A DNA stretch of 64,000 nucleotides, from NCBI GenBank assembly GCA_026027325.1, contig JAMSLZ010000003.1, positions 2,356,001-2,420,000 on the forward strand. The letters are read 5' to 3'. Every line of letters starts with the position of its first letter. Positions within the stretch are counted from its first letter, which is position 1. The notes beneath the pieces are model-generated. The model saw only the letters and a list, made by a program, of their open reading frames with translations. It did not search any database and was not told where the DNA came from. Of this stretch, positions 1 through 8,337 are shown in pieces. Made by a program: the position numbers and the translations under genes. The DNA comes from Actinomucor elegans (Eukaryota > Mucoromycota > Mucoromycetes > Mucorales > Mucoraceae).

Positions 1-1340
1 GAGAATGATAATACTTCTCTACTAGCCTCATCAACAGCGAAAGAGTAATAAGCCTGTTTGAGATCAATTTTAGACATGATTTTTGCCTTTTTTGAGACTC
101 TATCGAAGATCTCAGTAATTTTTGGTACAGCAAAATTTTCTTGTAAGTCTTCTGAAATAGATGCGTTGATTTTTCTCAAATCACAACAAATGCGTAGCTT
201 TGTGAGTTTGTCATTTTCATCCTTTTTAGGTACAGCTAATAATGGTGAATGAAATCTAGCGCTAGGCTTGGATTTTTCAACTATACCGTCGTCCAACCAC
301 TCTTTGAGTTGTTTCTCTATTTCTGCTTTCGCATGAACAGGTAATGGGTATTGTCTTACATAGCAATTAGCGCCACTTTTCATCGGAATCTTCACAATTG
401 ATTCAGGTATAGTGCATACCGCTTTAGGTTTTATAGTAGCATTTTTGTTAATTGAAGCCTGAATCATTTTCATATACTCTTTTCTTTGTTCAGTGTTTCC
501 ATATGGTGCATTGTCAGGGTCATAATGCTTGTCATTATCGAAGTTAACGTTTTCAAACTGTTTACTTTCTTTTGCAATGTCATTAGGCCAGTTAAAAGCA
601 ACGCCTCCAAGATAGATATTCATCTTTGGTAATATATCAGTACCTAAGAGTACGTCAAATTCAGTTTCCATAACGTCACTAAATTCTACGACTTCAAAAG
701 CATGTTTAAAGGATATATTATTTGTGTATGTAACAGTCATAGGTCGTGTTTTACCGATCCTTTTAGCTTTACTATTTTTGCCTTCGTTATTGAGTGCTAA
801 AAAATTTAGATAACCATTCACTTTGTTTATGTGTATATCAGAAAAGTCTTTATTCAATATCTTTTTATTAATACAAGCTACATCACTCCCGCTATCCACC
901 TTGGCAACGAGTCTACGACCCTCTATATAAATGGGTGTCATTAGATTAAATGTACTTCTTGTATTATGTGATTTGTCATCATCAAAATTACAGTCGTAGT
1001 TAAGGTCTTCAAGAGCCTCTTTTACCTTCTTGTCTTCCTCTTCGGAAGCAGAAGTGTTTGTACTATTATTGGCCCTAATGACCAGCACAGAAGGTCCATT
1101 GTTGGCCCTCATTGCTTGATGGTACTCACTGAGTTGCCCCAGAGCTCTCTCAAACTCTCCGGATTCATTCCCCAAATGACCAGCCCCAACACCCTCCAAA
1201 AGGTTCACATACCGTTGAATTACTTCTGATCTACGTGCAGTGAGAGACTTGATGGCGCCTTCATTACATTGATCAGCAATAGCACCGTTCACAGGAGATC
1301 CAGGCATAGTAATAGGAGTAGAGGAATTATTTTGAGACAT
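1..1340 (-). CDS. Ty3/gypsy-like retrotransposon protease-reverse transcriptase, 3' end outside window
   Basis: An uninterrupted reading frame runs from an ATG at 1340 off the left edge (about 446 codons visible). The first ~125 residues are low-similarity and acidic. A retropepsin-like aspartic protease follows, with the active-site triplet Asp-Ser-Gly near residues 149-151. From about residue 330 comes reverse transcriptase fingers/palm sequence: a 'SPLLAVPKKD' stretch, 'RICCDLRKIN', then 'KIDLKQAYYSFAV' with the first catalytic Asp region, as in Ty3/gypsy enzymes. RNase H and integrase would lie beyond position 1. No Gag domain precedes the protease in this frame, so Gag is either a separate ORF or lost. 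The frame is intact as far as visible, so the copy may be fairly young. Class is confident; family is not. Confidence 0.85.
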   Translation of the reverse strand, partial: MSQNNSSTPITMPGSPVNGAIADQCNEGAIKSLTARRSEVIQRYVNLLEGVGAGHLGNESGEFERALGQLSEYHQAMRANNGPSVLVIRANNSTNTSASEEEDKKVKEALEDLNYDCNFDDDKSHNTRSTFNLMTPIYIEGRRLVAKVDSGSDVACINKKILNKDFSDIHINKVNGYLNFLALNNEGKNSKAKRIGKTRPMTVTYTNNISFKHAFEVVEFSDVMETEFDVLLGTDILPKMNIYLGGVAFNWPNDIAKESKQFENVNFDNDKHYDPDNAPYGNTEQRKEYMKMIQASINKNATIKPKAVCTIPESIVKIPMKSGANCYVRQYPLPVHAKAEIEKQLKEWLDDGIVEKSKPSARFHSPLLAVPKKDENDKLTKLRICCDLRKINASISEDLQENFAVPKITEIFDRVSKKAKIMSKIDLKQAYYSFAVDEASREVLSF

Positions 1341-1770
1341 AGTGTGGTTGTAAAGTTTAATCGAAAAAAATGCGGTAAAATTAAAATATAAAAGCAGGTA
1401 GTAAGTCGATTATAACTTGGTTATAGTTTATTCAACTTAAATGTGATTTTTTATTTCTAACTAGTTTTTCTAGCTTGTATTTATACTCGTTGAATTGTGA
1501 CTGAAGGTTATTTACTTGTGTTCATATAAGAAGTATAAGAAGGACGTATCTCTGTTTAAGGACTGTATCACTGTATAAGGTAATCAATGATACTTTAGTA
1601 TGTATGTGCTACAGCTAGGGCGCACAGGCCTCTAGTCTGTCTGTACTTCAATTATGTGGCTATTTCACCACATACAGAATCATTCCTCACATAAAAACAT
1701 TATTTTTCTTAGAATAATCTAAAAGTTTTTAGATAAATCACGAAAAAAAACATTTTTTAATTAAGTATTA
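1341..1770 (-). mobile_element. Leader/LTR-like region upstream of the protease-RT ORF
   Basis: This 430-bp AT-rich stretch has no ORF. On the minus strand it holds a TATA-like box (GAGTATAAATAC, about 1475-1488) roughly 140 bp before the ATG at 1340, as expected of an LTR promoter. A possible LTR start is TGTATGTGGTG at about 1677, followed by a small inverted repeat (TATGTGG...CCACATA). I could not find the partner LTR, which would be off-window, so the boundaries are guesses. Confidence 0.4.
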
Positions 1771-2220
1771 TCACTTTCTAGCCACAGATACCCAATATTC
1801 ATCTAATATATCTTTTTCATTAAAATCACATTCTTTAATCCAACTGTTATGTTCCTTACCATAATTCCTCCATTTAACAAAATATTCATATTTATCATAT
1901 AATTCTTTATGTTTTATTATGTATTGAATTTCGTATGAATTATTATGTAAAGTTTTATTATTTAATGTTGTATCAATATTCATTTCTTGCTCATTTACTT
2001 CTTCATTATCTATTGTTAATTTATTTAAAAAATTTAATTGAAGGTTTTTTATATCATTAATTTTATCTAATTTATAAACAGTTTTTAATGAAACATTTGT
2101 ATTTAATTCTCTATTTTCCGAAAATATATAATCAAAATTTTCTAATCTCCATTTATTATAATGGTTATTATCATTTAATTGAAATAAATCTTTAAAATAT
2201 TTAATATTTAAGGAGGTCAT
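1771..2220 (-). pseudogene. Chromodomain-containing ORF fragment, cut by the 8-kb element
   Basis: A 149-codon frame, far more AT-rich than its neighbours. Its last ~55 residues form a chromodomain: 'YEIQYIIKHKE', 'EYFVKWRNYG', then 'NSWI' and 'DILDEYW'. The aromatic-cage positions (Tyr, Trp, Tyr) are recognisable. The preceding ~90 residues are Asn/Leu-rich and unrecognised. The only ATG lies inside the terminal repeat of the adjacent element (2218-2220). The true N-terminus was therefore probably upstream and has been separated by that element. A chromodomain at the C-terminus is typical of chromoviral integrases and also of the transposase at 2716-4125, so this may be the tail of a retroelement integrase or an older transposase. 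Confidence 0.55.
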
Positions 2221-2493
2221 ACAGATACTCGCAATTGTTGTACAATTACTCGTACAGGTTCTGGGTTAGTGGATGACCGGGTGCAATAGAATGTGGTTAT
2301 ACAATATGTCTCCGGCATTCCAAATATTTCTAGCCGTTTTAAAAATTGGAAATAGCCATTTAAATGGGTACACATATCCAGAGAACATCACAGCAGCCAA
2401 AAATATGCCCATGAGTAAATACCTAAGGTCATCCACTAACCCAGAACCTGTACGAGTAATTGTACAACAATTGCGAGTATCTGTATGACCTCC
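2212..2493 (+). repeat. Terminal module A, left copy (plus orientation)
   Basis: Perfect 67-bp inverted arms (2212-2278 and 2427-2493) begin GGAGGTCATACAGATACTCG and end in its complement. They enclose a 148-nt loop that begins GGGTGCAATAG. The arms contain TTGTACAA. The loop contains the 12-bp palindrome CCATTTAAATGG and an imperfect GGCATTCCAA...TTGGAAATAGCC stem. Single strands of this module should fold into a large hairpin. Confidence 0.95.
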
Positions 2494-2636
2494 TAGTGGG
2501 ATATCTCACCACACACTGGTAGACATACGTTCCATAGCAAGGTAGTAGAGAGGGGGGGGGGGCCAAAAGGGATGATCTTGTCCAGAGACCTGAATAGTTT
2601 CAGCCCCCCTGGGAATGGAAACTAAGGAGCCTAAGG
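2494..2636 (+). repeat. Inverted repeat X, copy 1 (with poly-G tract)
   Basis: This 143-bp repeat begins TAGTGGGATATCTCACC and ends GGAGCCTAAGG, just inside A. It bounds unit U on its transposase side. It contains an 11-G run (10 G in the other three copies) and a CCCCCC run. Inverted partner at 5950-6091; further copies at 6374-6515 and 9827-9968. Confidence 0.92.
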
Positions 2637-2715
2637 CTACACTGTAGGACTGGGAGTGAACAACAGCATTTGGTAGCATACAACTCCTATTATACTACAG
2701 CATTCTTAAATAAAC

Positions 2716-4125
2716 ATGTTTCCGAAAGAAATAGTAGATGCGTTTACGTTGCTTATGGCGACTTACTGGCAGTTTCTTTCTAAAGATTGGCCAGTGTTGG
2801 AAAAGACTAAGTATCACCGGTCTGAGGTTAAGCCTGTAAAAGATATCCAGCATGTAAAAACTTATGTGTTGGAGCATCTTGGCTACATACCTGTTTTTTT
2901 CTTTCTCGTAGAGCTGTTTGCAAACCAAGAATATCCTGGTCCATATTCCAACGTGGACAAAGGATTGTTGATAATCTACCAGCTTCTTACCGGTTGTTCT
3001 ATTGCGCATATGGCACGTTTCATCCCTTCTAGTAGCTACCATGCTATTTACAATGCCTTTTATACAAAATACGGAGAGGAGCTGAATACCTGTTTGGACT
3101 ATTGCCTACGAAAGATGTTCTCCTCAACAAAGCTGCGAATTATGTGTGCTCTTCACCGAAACCCTGAAGATTTTAAGCATGTTACCTTGATGATAGATGG
3201 ACATGATTCTAGAGCAACATATATCAACGCTGCAGATCATGCCATGTTCTATTCGTATAAGCTTAAGAAGTCTGGCTTCCGAACACAAGTATGTACAGAT
3301 GTTAATGGGATGGTGTTGTTTGTCTCCGATGCGGCACCATGTTCAGATAACAACGATGGGTCTATGCTTGCTGATATGCGGTTGAAGAAGAAGATTAGTA
3401 AGTACGATTGTGTTGTCGTTGATGGTGGATACACTACTTTTATAGATCGTATTGTAGCAAATAATCGTCACCTGGATCGCCATAATTTTGTATTCCCTAT
3501 CCGTAAGTCTCGAGGAGTGGGTCTGAAACAAGAAGAAGTTAATTACAACTCCATTCTTGGAAGCTTTCGTTCCTCGATAGAAGCAACGTTTGGAGAGATT
3601 GGAACCTTATTTCAACGATTCAACGGTAAAGGCGTTATTCGAGTTACCGAGATGGAGACATTCACGGTACAGTTCAAGCTTGCATGTCTTCTTGCAAACA
3701 TCAAGAAGTTTGTTAACATTGGGTGTGTTTCTAGCTCTGAACAACATACTTTTTGGATGCAGCCTAACTTCGACTTTCCAAATGGCAGCAGTAAGAATGT
3801 CTATGACGTAGTAAGTACCCTTACAATTGCGGAAAAGTCCCAAGATGCTGAGATGGTAAAAGAAATACAGCAGCAGTTTCTCTCTTTGGGGGTGAACGAA
3901 GATAATGGCTCTGATGACGAACCCATCGACGAGGACTTACCACAAGGACACTACGAGGTTGAGGCCATTGTTGGGCATCGTGGACCAAAGCATCGTAGAG
4001 AGTATTTGGTTAGGTGGGTAGGCTATGATGAGAGTAGCAATAGTTGGCTTTCTCCTAACAACTTCGACGACTCTGATATTATTATCGAGTATGAGAAAGA
4101 CGTTAGAAGAAGGCGGAAGAAGTAG
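2716..4125 (+). CDS. DDE transposase-like protein with C-terminal chromodomain (copy 1)
   Basis: 469 aa, no intron. The catalytic core resembles the DDE_Tnp_4/PIF-Harbinger/IS5-like fold. Candidate residues are Asp161 ('LMIDGHDSRA'), Asp236 ('CVVVDGGYTTF') and Glu289 ('FRSSIEATFGEIGTLFQRF'). The N-terminal ~110 residues are helical and may bind DNA. An acidic linker (about 393-411) leads to a chromodomain at about 412-461 ('HYEVEAIVG', 'EYLVRWVGY', 'SNSWLSP'), with cage-like Tyr413, Trp434 and Tyr437. The tail is basic (RRRRKK). The fusion suggests targeting to methylated-histone chromatin, as in chromoviral integrases (inference). It lies 97 bp upstream of the Rep-like ORF on the same strand. 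The inverted copy at 8338-9747 translates identically. Start chosen as the first ATG after the X repeat. Superfamily is moderately sure; host specificity unknown. Confidence 0.85.
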   Translation: MFPKEIVDAFTLLMATYWQFLSKDWPVLEKTKYHRSEVKPVKDIQHVKTYVLEHLGYIPVFFFLVELFANQEYPGPYSNVDKGLLIIYQLLTGCSIAHMARFIPSSSYHAIYNAFYTKYGEELNTCLDYCLRKMFSSTKLRIMCALHRNPEDFKHVTLMIDGHDSRATYINAADHAMFYSYKLKKSGFRTQVCTDVNGMVLFVSDAAPCSDNNDGSMLADMRLKKKISKYDCVVVDGGYTTFIDRIVANNRHLDRHNFVFPIRKSRGVGLKQEEVNYNSILGSFRSSIEATFGEIGTLFQRFNGKGVIRVTEMETFTVQFKLACLLANIKKFVNIGCVSSSEQHTFWMQPNFDFPNGSSKNVYDVVSTLTIAEKSQDAEMVKEIQQQFLSLGVNEDNGSDDEPIDEDLPQGHYEVEAIVGHRGPKHRREYLVRWVGYDESSNSWLSPNNFDDSDIIIEYEKDVRRRRKK

Positions 4126-4222
4126 GTTCCACAAGGGGATGTTTTTTAAAACTTGTTAAAATATATGGAATATTTAAGCCTTTTAAAGCACATGGTAGCA
4201 TATTCTAAGCATATACTACACA

Positions 4223-5893
4223 ATGCCCCTTAGTAAAATCTTTATAGATTACAACCAATACCTTAGTAATATCTATGGTGTCGATTACACTTGTGGTAGC
4301 GCGACGAGAGAACGTGTGGGCTGGGATTATGTTAGCGCAGTATTCTGCGACAGCATTGTCTTCTGGTGTGCTGTACATTGGGAACAAGAGAAGCTAAGTT
4401 CTGCTGTAGGAATGTACATGAGCATTCTTCGGCTTCTTCTATCCCGTCACCTACAAGTGGAGCAGTTCAAGCTCTTTTACACTGGTAGGGGTAAATGGCA
4501 TGCTGGTGAAGATAAACTTGTCAACGACATCCAACAAAGGGAGGCAAAAGAATCAGGTATTAGCTGGGATAAATACCAGCCAGGCTATATATCGCTGAGA
4601 GTTTCGTTTGAGAATATCAGCTATGGGGAACTGTGGCCAAAGCTTAAGAAGATATGCTGTAAGGTTGCAAAGAATTATATCCTTTTACATGACTTGGATA
4701 TAAGCATCGACTGCGCCTACATATCAACACGCGATATTATTAAGGAGTACATTACTTCTAATGGCGTAGAAGATAAAGATATTGTCAACGATCGTCACTC
4801 AGTCGGTGATAACTGCTTATCATGGAGGCAGCATGATAGTTCTAGTGCTAAGATACCCTTACGAATAAAGATCTATAACAAGTTTGTCCAAATGCTTGAA
4901 AGCCGTGAATTAAGGTCTTTAATCGGCTCCCAATTGCACCACTTGGTTTCTAACCCTGACAAAGATTTTCAAGAGCGCCTTAATAAGTATCGTGGTAATG
5001 GTATGACCAGAATAGAAATTACGTTTTATAACACCCAACTCAAGAAGGAAAGCTATTATACCAAAACTATGTCTAGGGTCCTTGAGTTCCTTGATAATTG
5101 TCCAACATACAAGGTCAGCTTCGACAGACAATGGAAGCAACTAGCTAAGAACCTTACGCAAATGGCAGCTATATATGTTCCCAAAACAAAGACTTTCGCT
5201 TACTGCCATTGGTGGAACTCCCTTACCAAGCGAATGCAAGGCATAATTCATACAAAAGTACCAGAAGAGTACGTAATGCTCCATCTTGCAAACTTTAGCT
5301 TTAACGATAGGCCCATCCACTATCTGGTAGTTAAGTTTGAGAAGAATAGTCATGAATATAAGATACTCGAAGACAGCATATATCGTCGTGAAGAAGGATG
5401 TTCTGCCATCACGTTGGTTCCAGGGATATCTAACTCCTTAACACCCTATAGAAAGGATTTAACCAACAAAGCAGCTTCTTTTGGTGATTTAGGGATTTGT
5501 TCTTTCCGCAACATCACCCTCGAATGGCCAAAAAGTAGACTGCGACCTGAAAGAGGAGATAAACTTGCGACCATCAGGTTGGCCAAGGAGACACATGATG
5601 ATAAACTATTACAGCATCTAGATCCCTTCCCAGTGTCTGGAGCTAAACCAGATTATTCTTTCATGAAAGTAGGTGTGAAGTACCAAGTAACCGGATATGG
5701 TTATGGTACATTCCGAAGTAAGAACTATCTCCACTTACGGCTGTCCAATGGTACCTCAGTCCGTTGCAGTCCAGGTTTAAAACAAGTTGTAGAGAAGCAA
5801 CTAGAGAAGCATACCTTGTTCTATGTTTGTCTAATTCGAGTAAAGAAAGTACGTGGTGTTCGTGATGTAGAATGCGAGATCACCAACGTATGA
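4223..5893 (+). CDS. Rep-like 556-aa protein of the inverted-dimer element (intact copy)
   Basis: Intronless ORF 97 bp after the transposase ORF. I do not recognise the family with certainty. Visible features are a strand 'HDLDISIDCAYIS' with Asp157/159/163, a helix, then 'RIKIYNKF' (YNK at about 218-220) and 'GMTRIEITFYN' (Arg263-Ile-Glu265). This order of acidic strand, YNK strand and R-x-E strand recalls Rep_trans/gene-II-type rolling-circle initiators, but I cannot assign a catalytic Tyr or a clear HUH motif. The last ~75 residues ('KYQVTGYGYGTFRSKNYLHLRL'...) look like an all-beta, possibly OB-fold, module that could bind single strands. Pairing with a transposase inside hairpin-capable termini fits a replication or end-resolution role (inference). 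Alternatives are an accessory transposition protein or an unrelated nuclease. Confidence 0.7.
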   Translation: MPLSKIFIDYNQYLSNIYGVDYTCGSATRERVGWDYVSAVFCDSIVFWCAVHWEQEKLSSAVGMYMSILRLLLSRHLQVEQFKLFYTGRGKWHAGEDKLVNDIQQREAKESGISWDKYQPGYISLRVSFENISYGELWPKLKKICCKVAKNYILLHDLDISIDCAYISTRDIIKEYITSNGVEDKDIVNDRHSVGDNCLSWRQHDSSSAKIPLRIKIYNKFVQMLESRELRSLIGSQLHHLVSNPDKDFQERLNKYRGNGMTRIEITFYNTQLKKESYYTKTMSRVLEFLDNCPTYKVSFDRQWKQLAKNLTQMAAIYVPKTKTFAYCHWWNSLTKRMQGIIHTKVPEEYVMLHLANFSFNDRPIHYLVVKFEKNSHEYKILEDSIYRREEGCSAITLVPGISNSLTPYRKDLTNKAASFGDLGICSFRNITLEWPKSRLRPERGDKLATIRLAKETHDDKLLQHLDPFPVSGAKPDYSFMKVGVKYQVTGYGYGTFRSKNYLHLRLSNGTSVRCSPGLKQVVEKQLEKHTLFYVCLIRVKKVRGVRDVECEITNV

Positions 5894-5949
5894 GTACTTG
5901 TTTTTTAAAAGCTTCGCCCAACTGTCAACACATGTTACTCGTACTACAA

Positions 5950-6091
5950 CCTTAGGCTCCTTAGTTTCCATTCCCAGGGGGGCTGAAACTATTCAGGTCT
6001 CTGGACAAGATCATCCCTTTTGGCCCCCCCCCCTCTCTACTACCTTGCTATGGAACGTATGTCTACCAGTGTGTGGTGAGATATCCCACTA
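5950..6091 (-). repeat. Inverted repeat X, copy 2
   Basis: Reverse complement of copy 1 (142 bp, 10-C run). It closes unit U1 on the Rep-like gene side and abuts the central A module. Confidence 0.92.
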
Positions 6092-6373
6092 GGAGGTCAT
6101 ACAGATACTCGCAATTGTTGTACAATTACTCGTACAGGTTCTGGGTTAGTGGATGACCTTAGGTATTTACTCATGGGCATATTTTTGGCTGCTGTGATGT
6201 TCTCTGGATATGTGTACCCATTTAAATGGCTATTTCCAATTTTTAAAACGGCTAGAAATATTTGGAATGCCGGAGACATATTGTATAACCACATTCTATT
6301 GCACCCGGTCATCCACTAACCCAGAACCTGTACGAGTAATTGTACAACAATTGCGAGTATCTGTATGACCTCC
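6092..6373 (-). repeat. Terminal module A, central shared copy (reversed loop)
   Basis: Same 67-bp arms as the outer copies, but the 148-nt loop is inverted: after the left arm it reads TTAGGTATTTACTC instead of GGGTGCAATAG. This single module serves both units and is the dimer junction. Confidence 0.95.
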
Positions 6374-6515
6374 TAGTGGGATATCTCACCACACACTGGT
6401 AGACATACGTTCCATAGCAAGGTAGTAGAGAGGGGGGGGGGCCAAAAGGGATGATCTTGTCCAGAGACCTGAATAGTTTCAGCCCCCCTGGGAATGGAAA
6501 CTAAGGAGCCTAAGG
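6374..6515 (+). repeat. Inverted repeat X, copy 3
   Basis: Plus-oriented 142-bp copy with a 10-G run. It opens the second, inverted unit U2. Confidence 0.92.
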
Positions 6516-6571
6516 TTGTAGTACGAGTAACATGTGTTGACAGTTGGGCGAAGCTTTTAAAAAACAAGTAC

Positions 6572-8240
6572 TCATACGTTGGTGATCTCGCATTCTACAT
6601 CACGAACACCACGTACTTTCTTTACTCGAATTAGACAAACATAGAACAAGGTATGCTTCTCTAGTTGCTTCTCTACAACTTGTTTTAAACCTGGACTGCA
6701 ACGGACTGAGGTACCATTGGACAGCCGTAAGTGGAGATAGTTCTTACTTCGGAATGTACCATAACCATATCCGGTTACTTGGTACTTCACACCTACTTTC
6801 ATGAAAGAATAATCTGGTTTAGCTCCAGACACTGGGAAGGGATCTAGATGCTGTAATAGTTTATCATCATGTGTCTCCTTGGCCAACCTGATGGTCGCAA
6901 GTTTATCTCCTCTTTCAGGTCGCAGTCTACTTTTTGGCCATTCGAGGGTGATGTTGCGGAAAGAACAAATCCCTAAATCACCAAAAGAAGCTGCTTTGTT
7001 GGTTAAATCCTTTCTATAGGGTGTTAAGGAGTTAGATATCCCTGGAACCAACGTGATGGCAGAACATCCTTCTTCACGACGATATATGCTGTCTTCGAGT
7101 ATCTTATATTCATGACTATTCTTCTCAAACTTAACTACCAGATAGTGGATGGGCCTATCGTTAAAGCTAAAGTTTGCAAGATGGAGCATTACGTACTCTT
7201 CTGGTACTTTTGTATGAATTATGCCTTGCATTCGCTTGGTAAGGGAGTTCCACCAATGGCAGTAAGCGAAAGTCTTTGTTTTGGGAACATATATAGCTGC
7301 CATTTGCGTAAGGTTCTTAGCTAGTTGCTTCCATTGTCTGTCGAAGCTGACCTTGTATGTTGGACAATTATCAAGGAACTCAAGGACCCTAGACATAGTT
7401 TTGGTATAATAGCTTTCCTTCTTGAGTTGGGTGTTATAAAACGTAATTTCTATTCTGGTCATACCATTACCACGATACTTATTAAGGCGCTCTTGAAAAT
7501 CTTTGTCAGGGTTAGAAACCAAGTGGTGCAATTGGGAGCCGATTAAAGACCTTAATTCACGGCTTTCAAGCATTTGGACAAACTTGTTATAGATCTTTAT
7601 TCGTAAGGGTATCTTAGCACTAGAACTATCATGCTGCCTCCATGATAAGCAGTTATCACCGACTGAGTGACGATCGTTGACAATATCTTTATCTTCTACG
7701 CCATTAGAAGTAATGTACTCCTTAATAATATCGCGTGTTGATATGTAGGCGCAGTCGATGCTTATATCCAAGTCATGTAAAAGGATATAATTCTTTGCAA
7801 CCTTACAGCATATCTTCTTAAGCTTTGGCCACAGTTCCCCATAGCTGATATTCTCAAACGAAACTCTCAGCGATATAGCCTGGCTGGTATTTATCCCAGC
7901 TAATACCTGATTCTTTTGCCTCCCTTTGTTGGATGTCGTTGACAAGTTTATCTTCACCAGCATGCCATTTACCCCTACCAGTGTAAAAGAGCTTGAACTG
8001 CTCCACTTGTAGGTGACGGGATAGAAGAAGCCGAAGAATGCTCATGTACATTCCTACAGCAGAACTTAGCTTCTCTTGTTCCCAATGTACAGCACACCAG
8101 AAGACAATGCTGTCGCAGAATACTGCGCTAACATAATCCCAGCCCACACGTTCTCTCGTCGCGCTACCACAAGTGTAATCGACACCATAGATATTACTAA
8201 GGTATTGGTTGTAATCTATAAAGATTTTACTAAGGGGCAT
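6572..8240 (-). pseudogene. Rep-like gene, inverted copy broken by a 2-bp deletion
   Basis: Reverse-complement copy of 4223-5893. The upstream copy reads CTATATATCGC where this one has CTATATCGC (near 7878), a TA loss around codon 122. The frame splits into an N-terminal piece (8240 down to 7854, 128 codons) and a C-terminal piece that stays open to 6572. The downstream piece translates identically to the intact copy, so the break is recent. Only the 4223-5893 copy can make full-length protein. Confidence 0.9.
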
Positions 8241-8337
8241 TGTGTAGTATATGCTTAGAATATGCTACCATGTGCTTTAAAAGGCTTAAATATTCCATAT
8301 ATTTTAACAAGTTTTAAAAAACATCCCCTTGTGGAAC

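Noticed and set aside
2273..2488. 71-codon ORF in each A module (also in the other two copies)
   Set aside because: Its frame crosses the loop into the inverted arm and has no recognisable features; the DNA structure explains its conservation.
2695..3042. 115-codon antisense ORF at the transposase 5' end (mirrored at 9421-9768)
   Set aside because: Identical in both arms simply because the arms are copies; opposite strand to a real gene.
6092..6373. Central A module as a separate MITE inserted between two transposons
   Set aside because: Its arms abut X on both sides exactly as at the outer ends, so it is the shared terminus and not an independent insertion.
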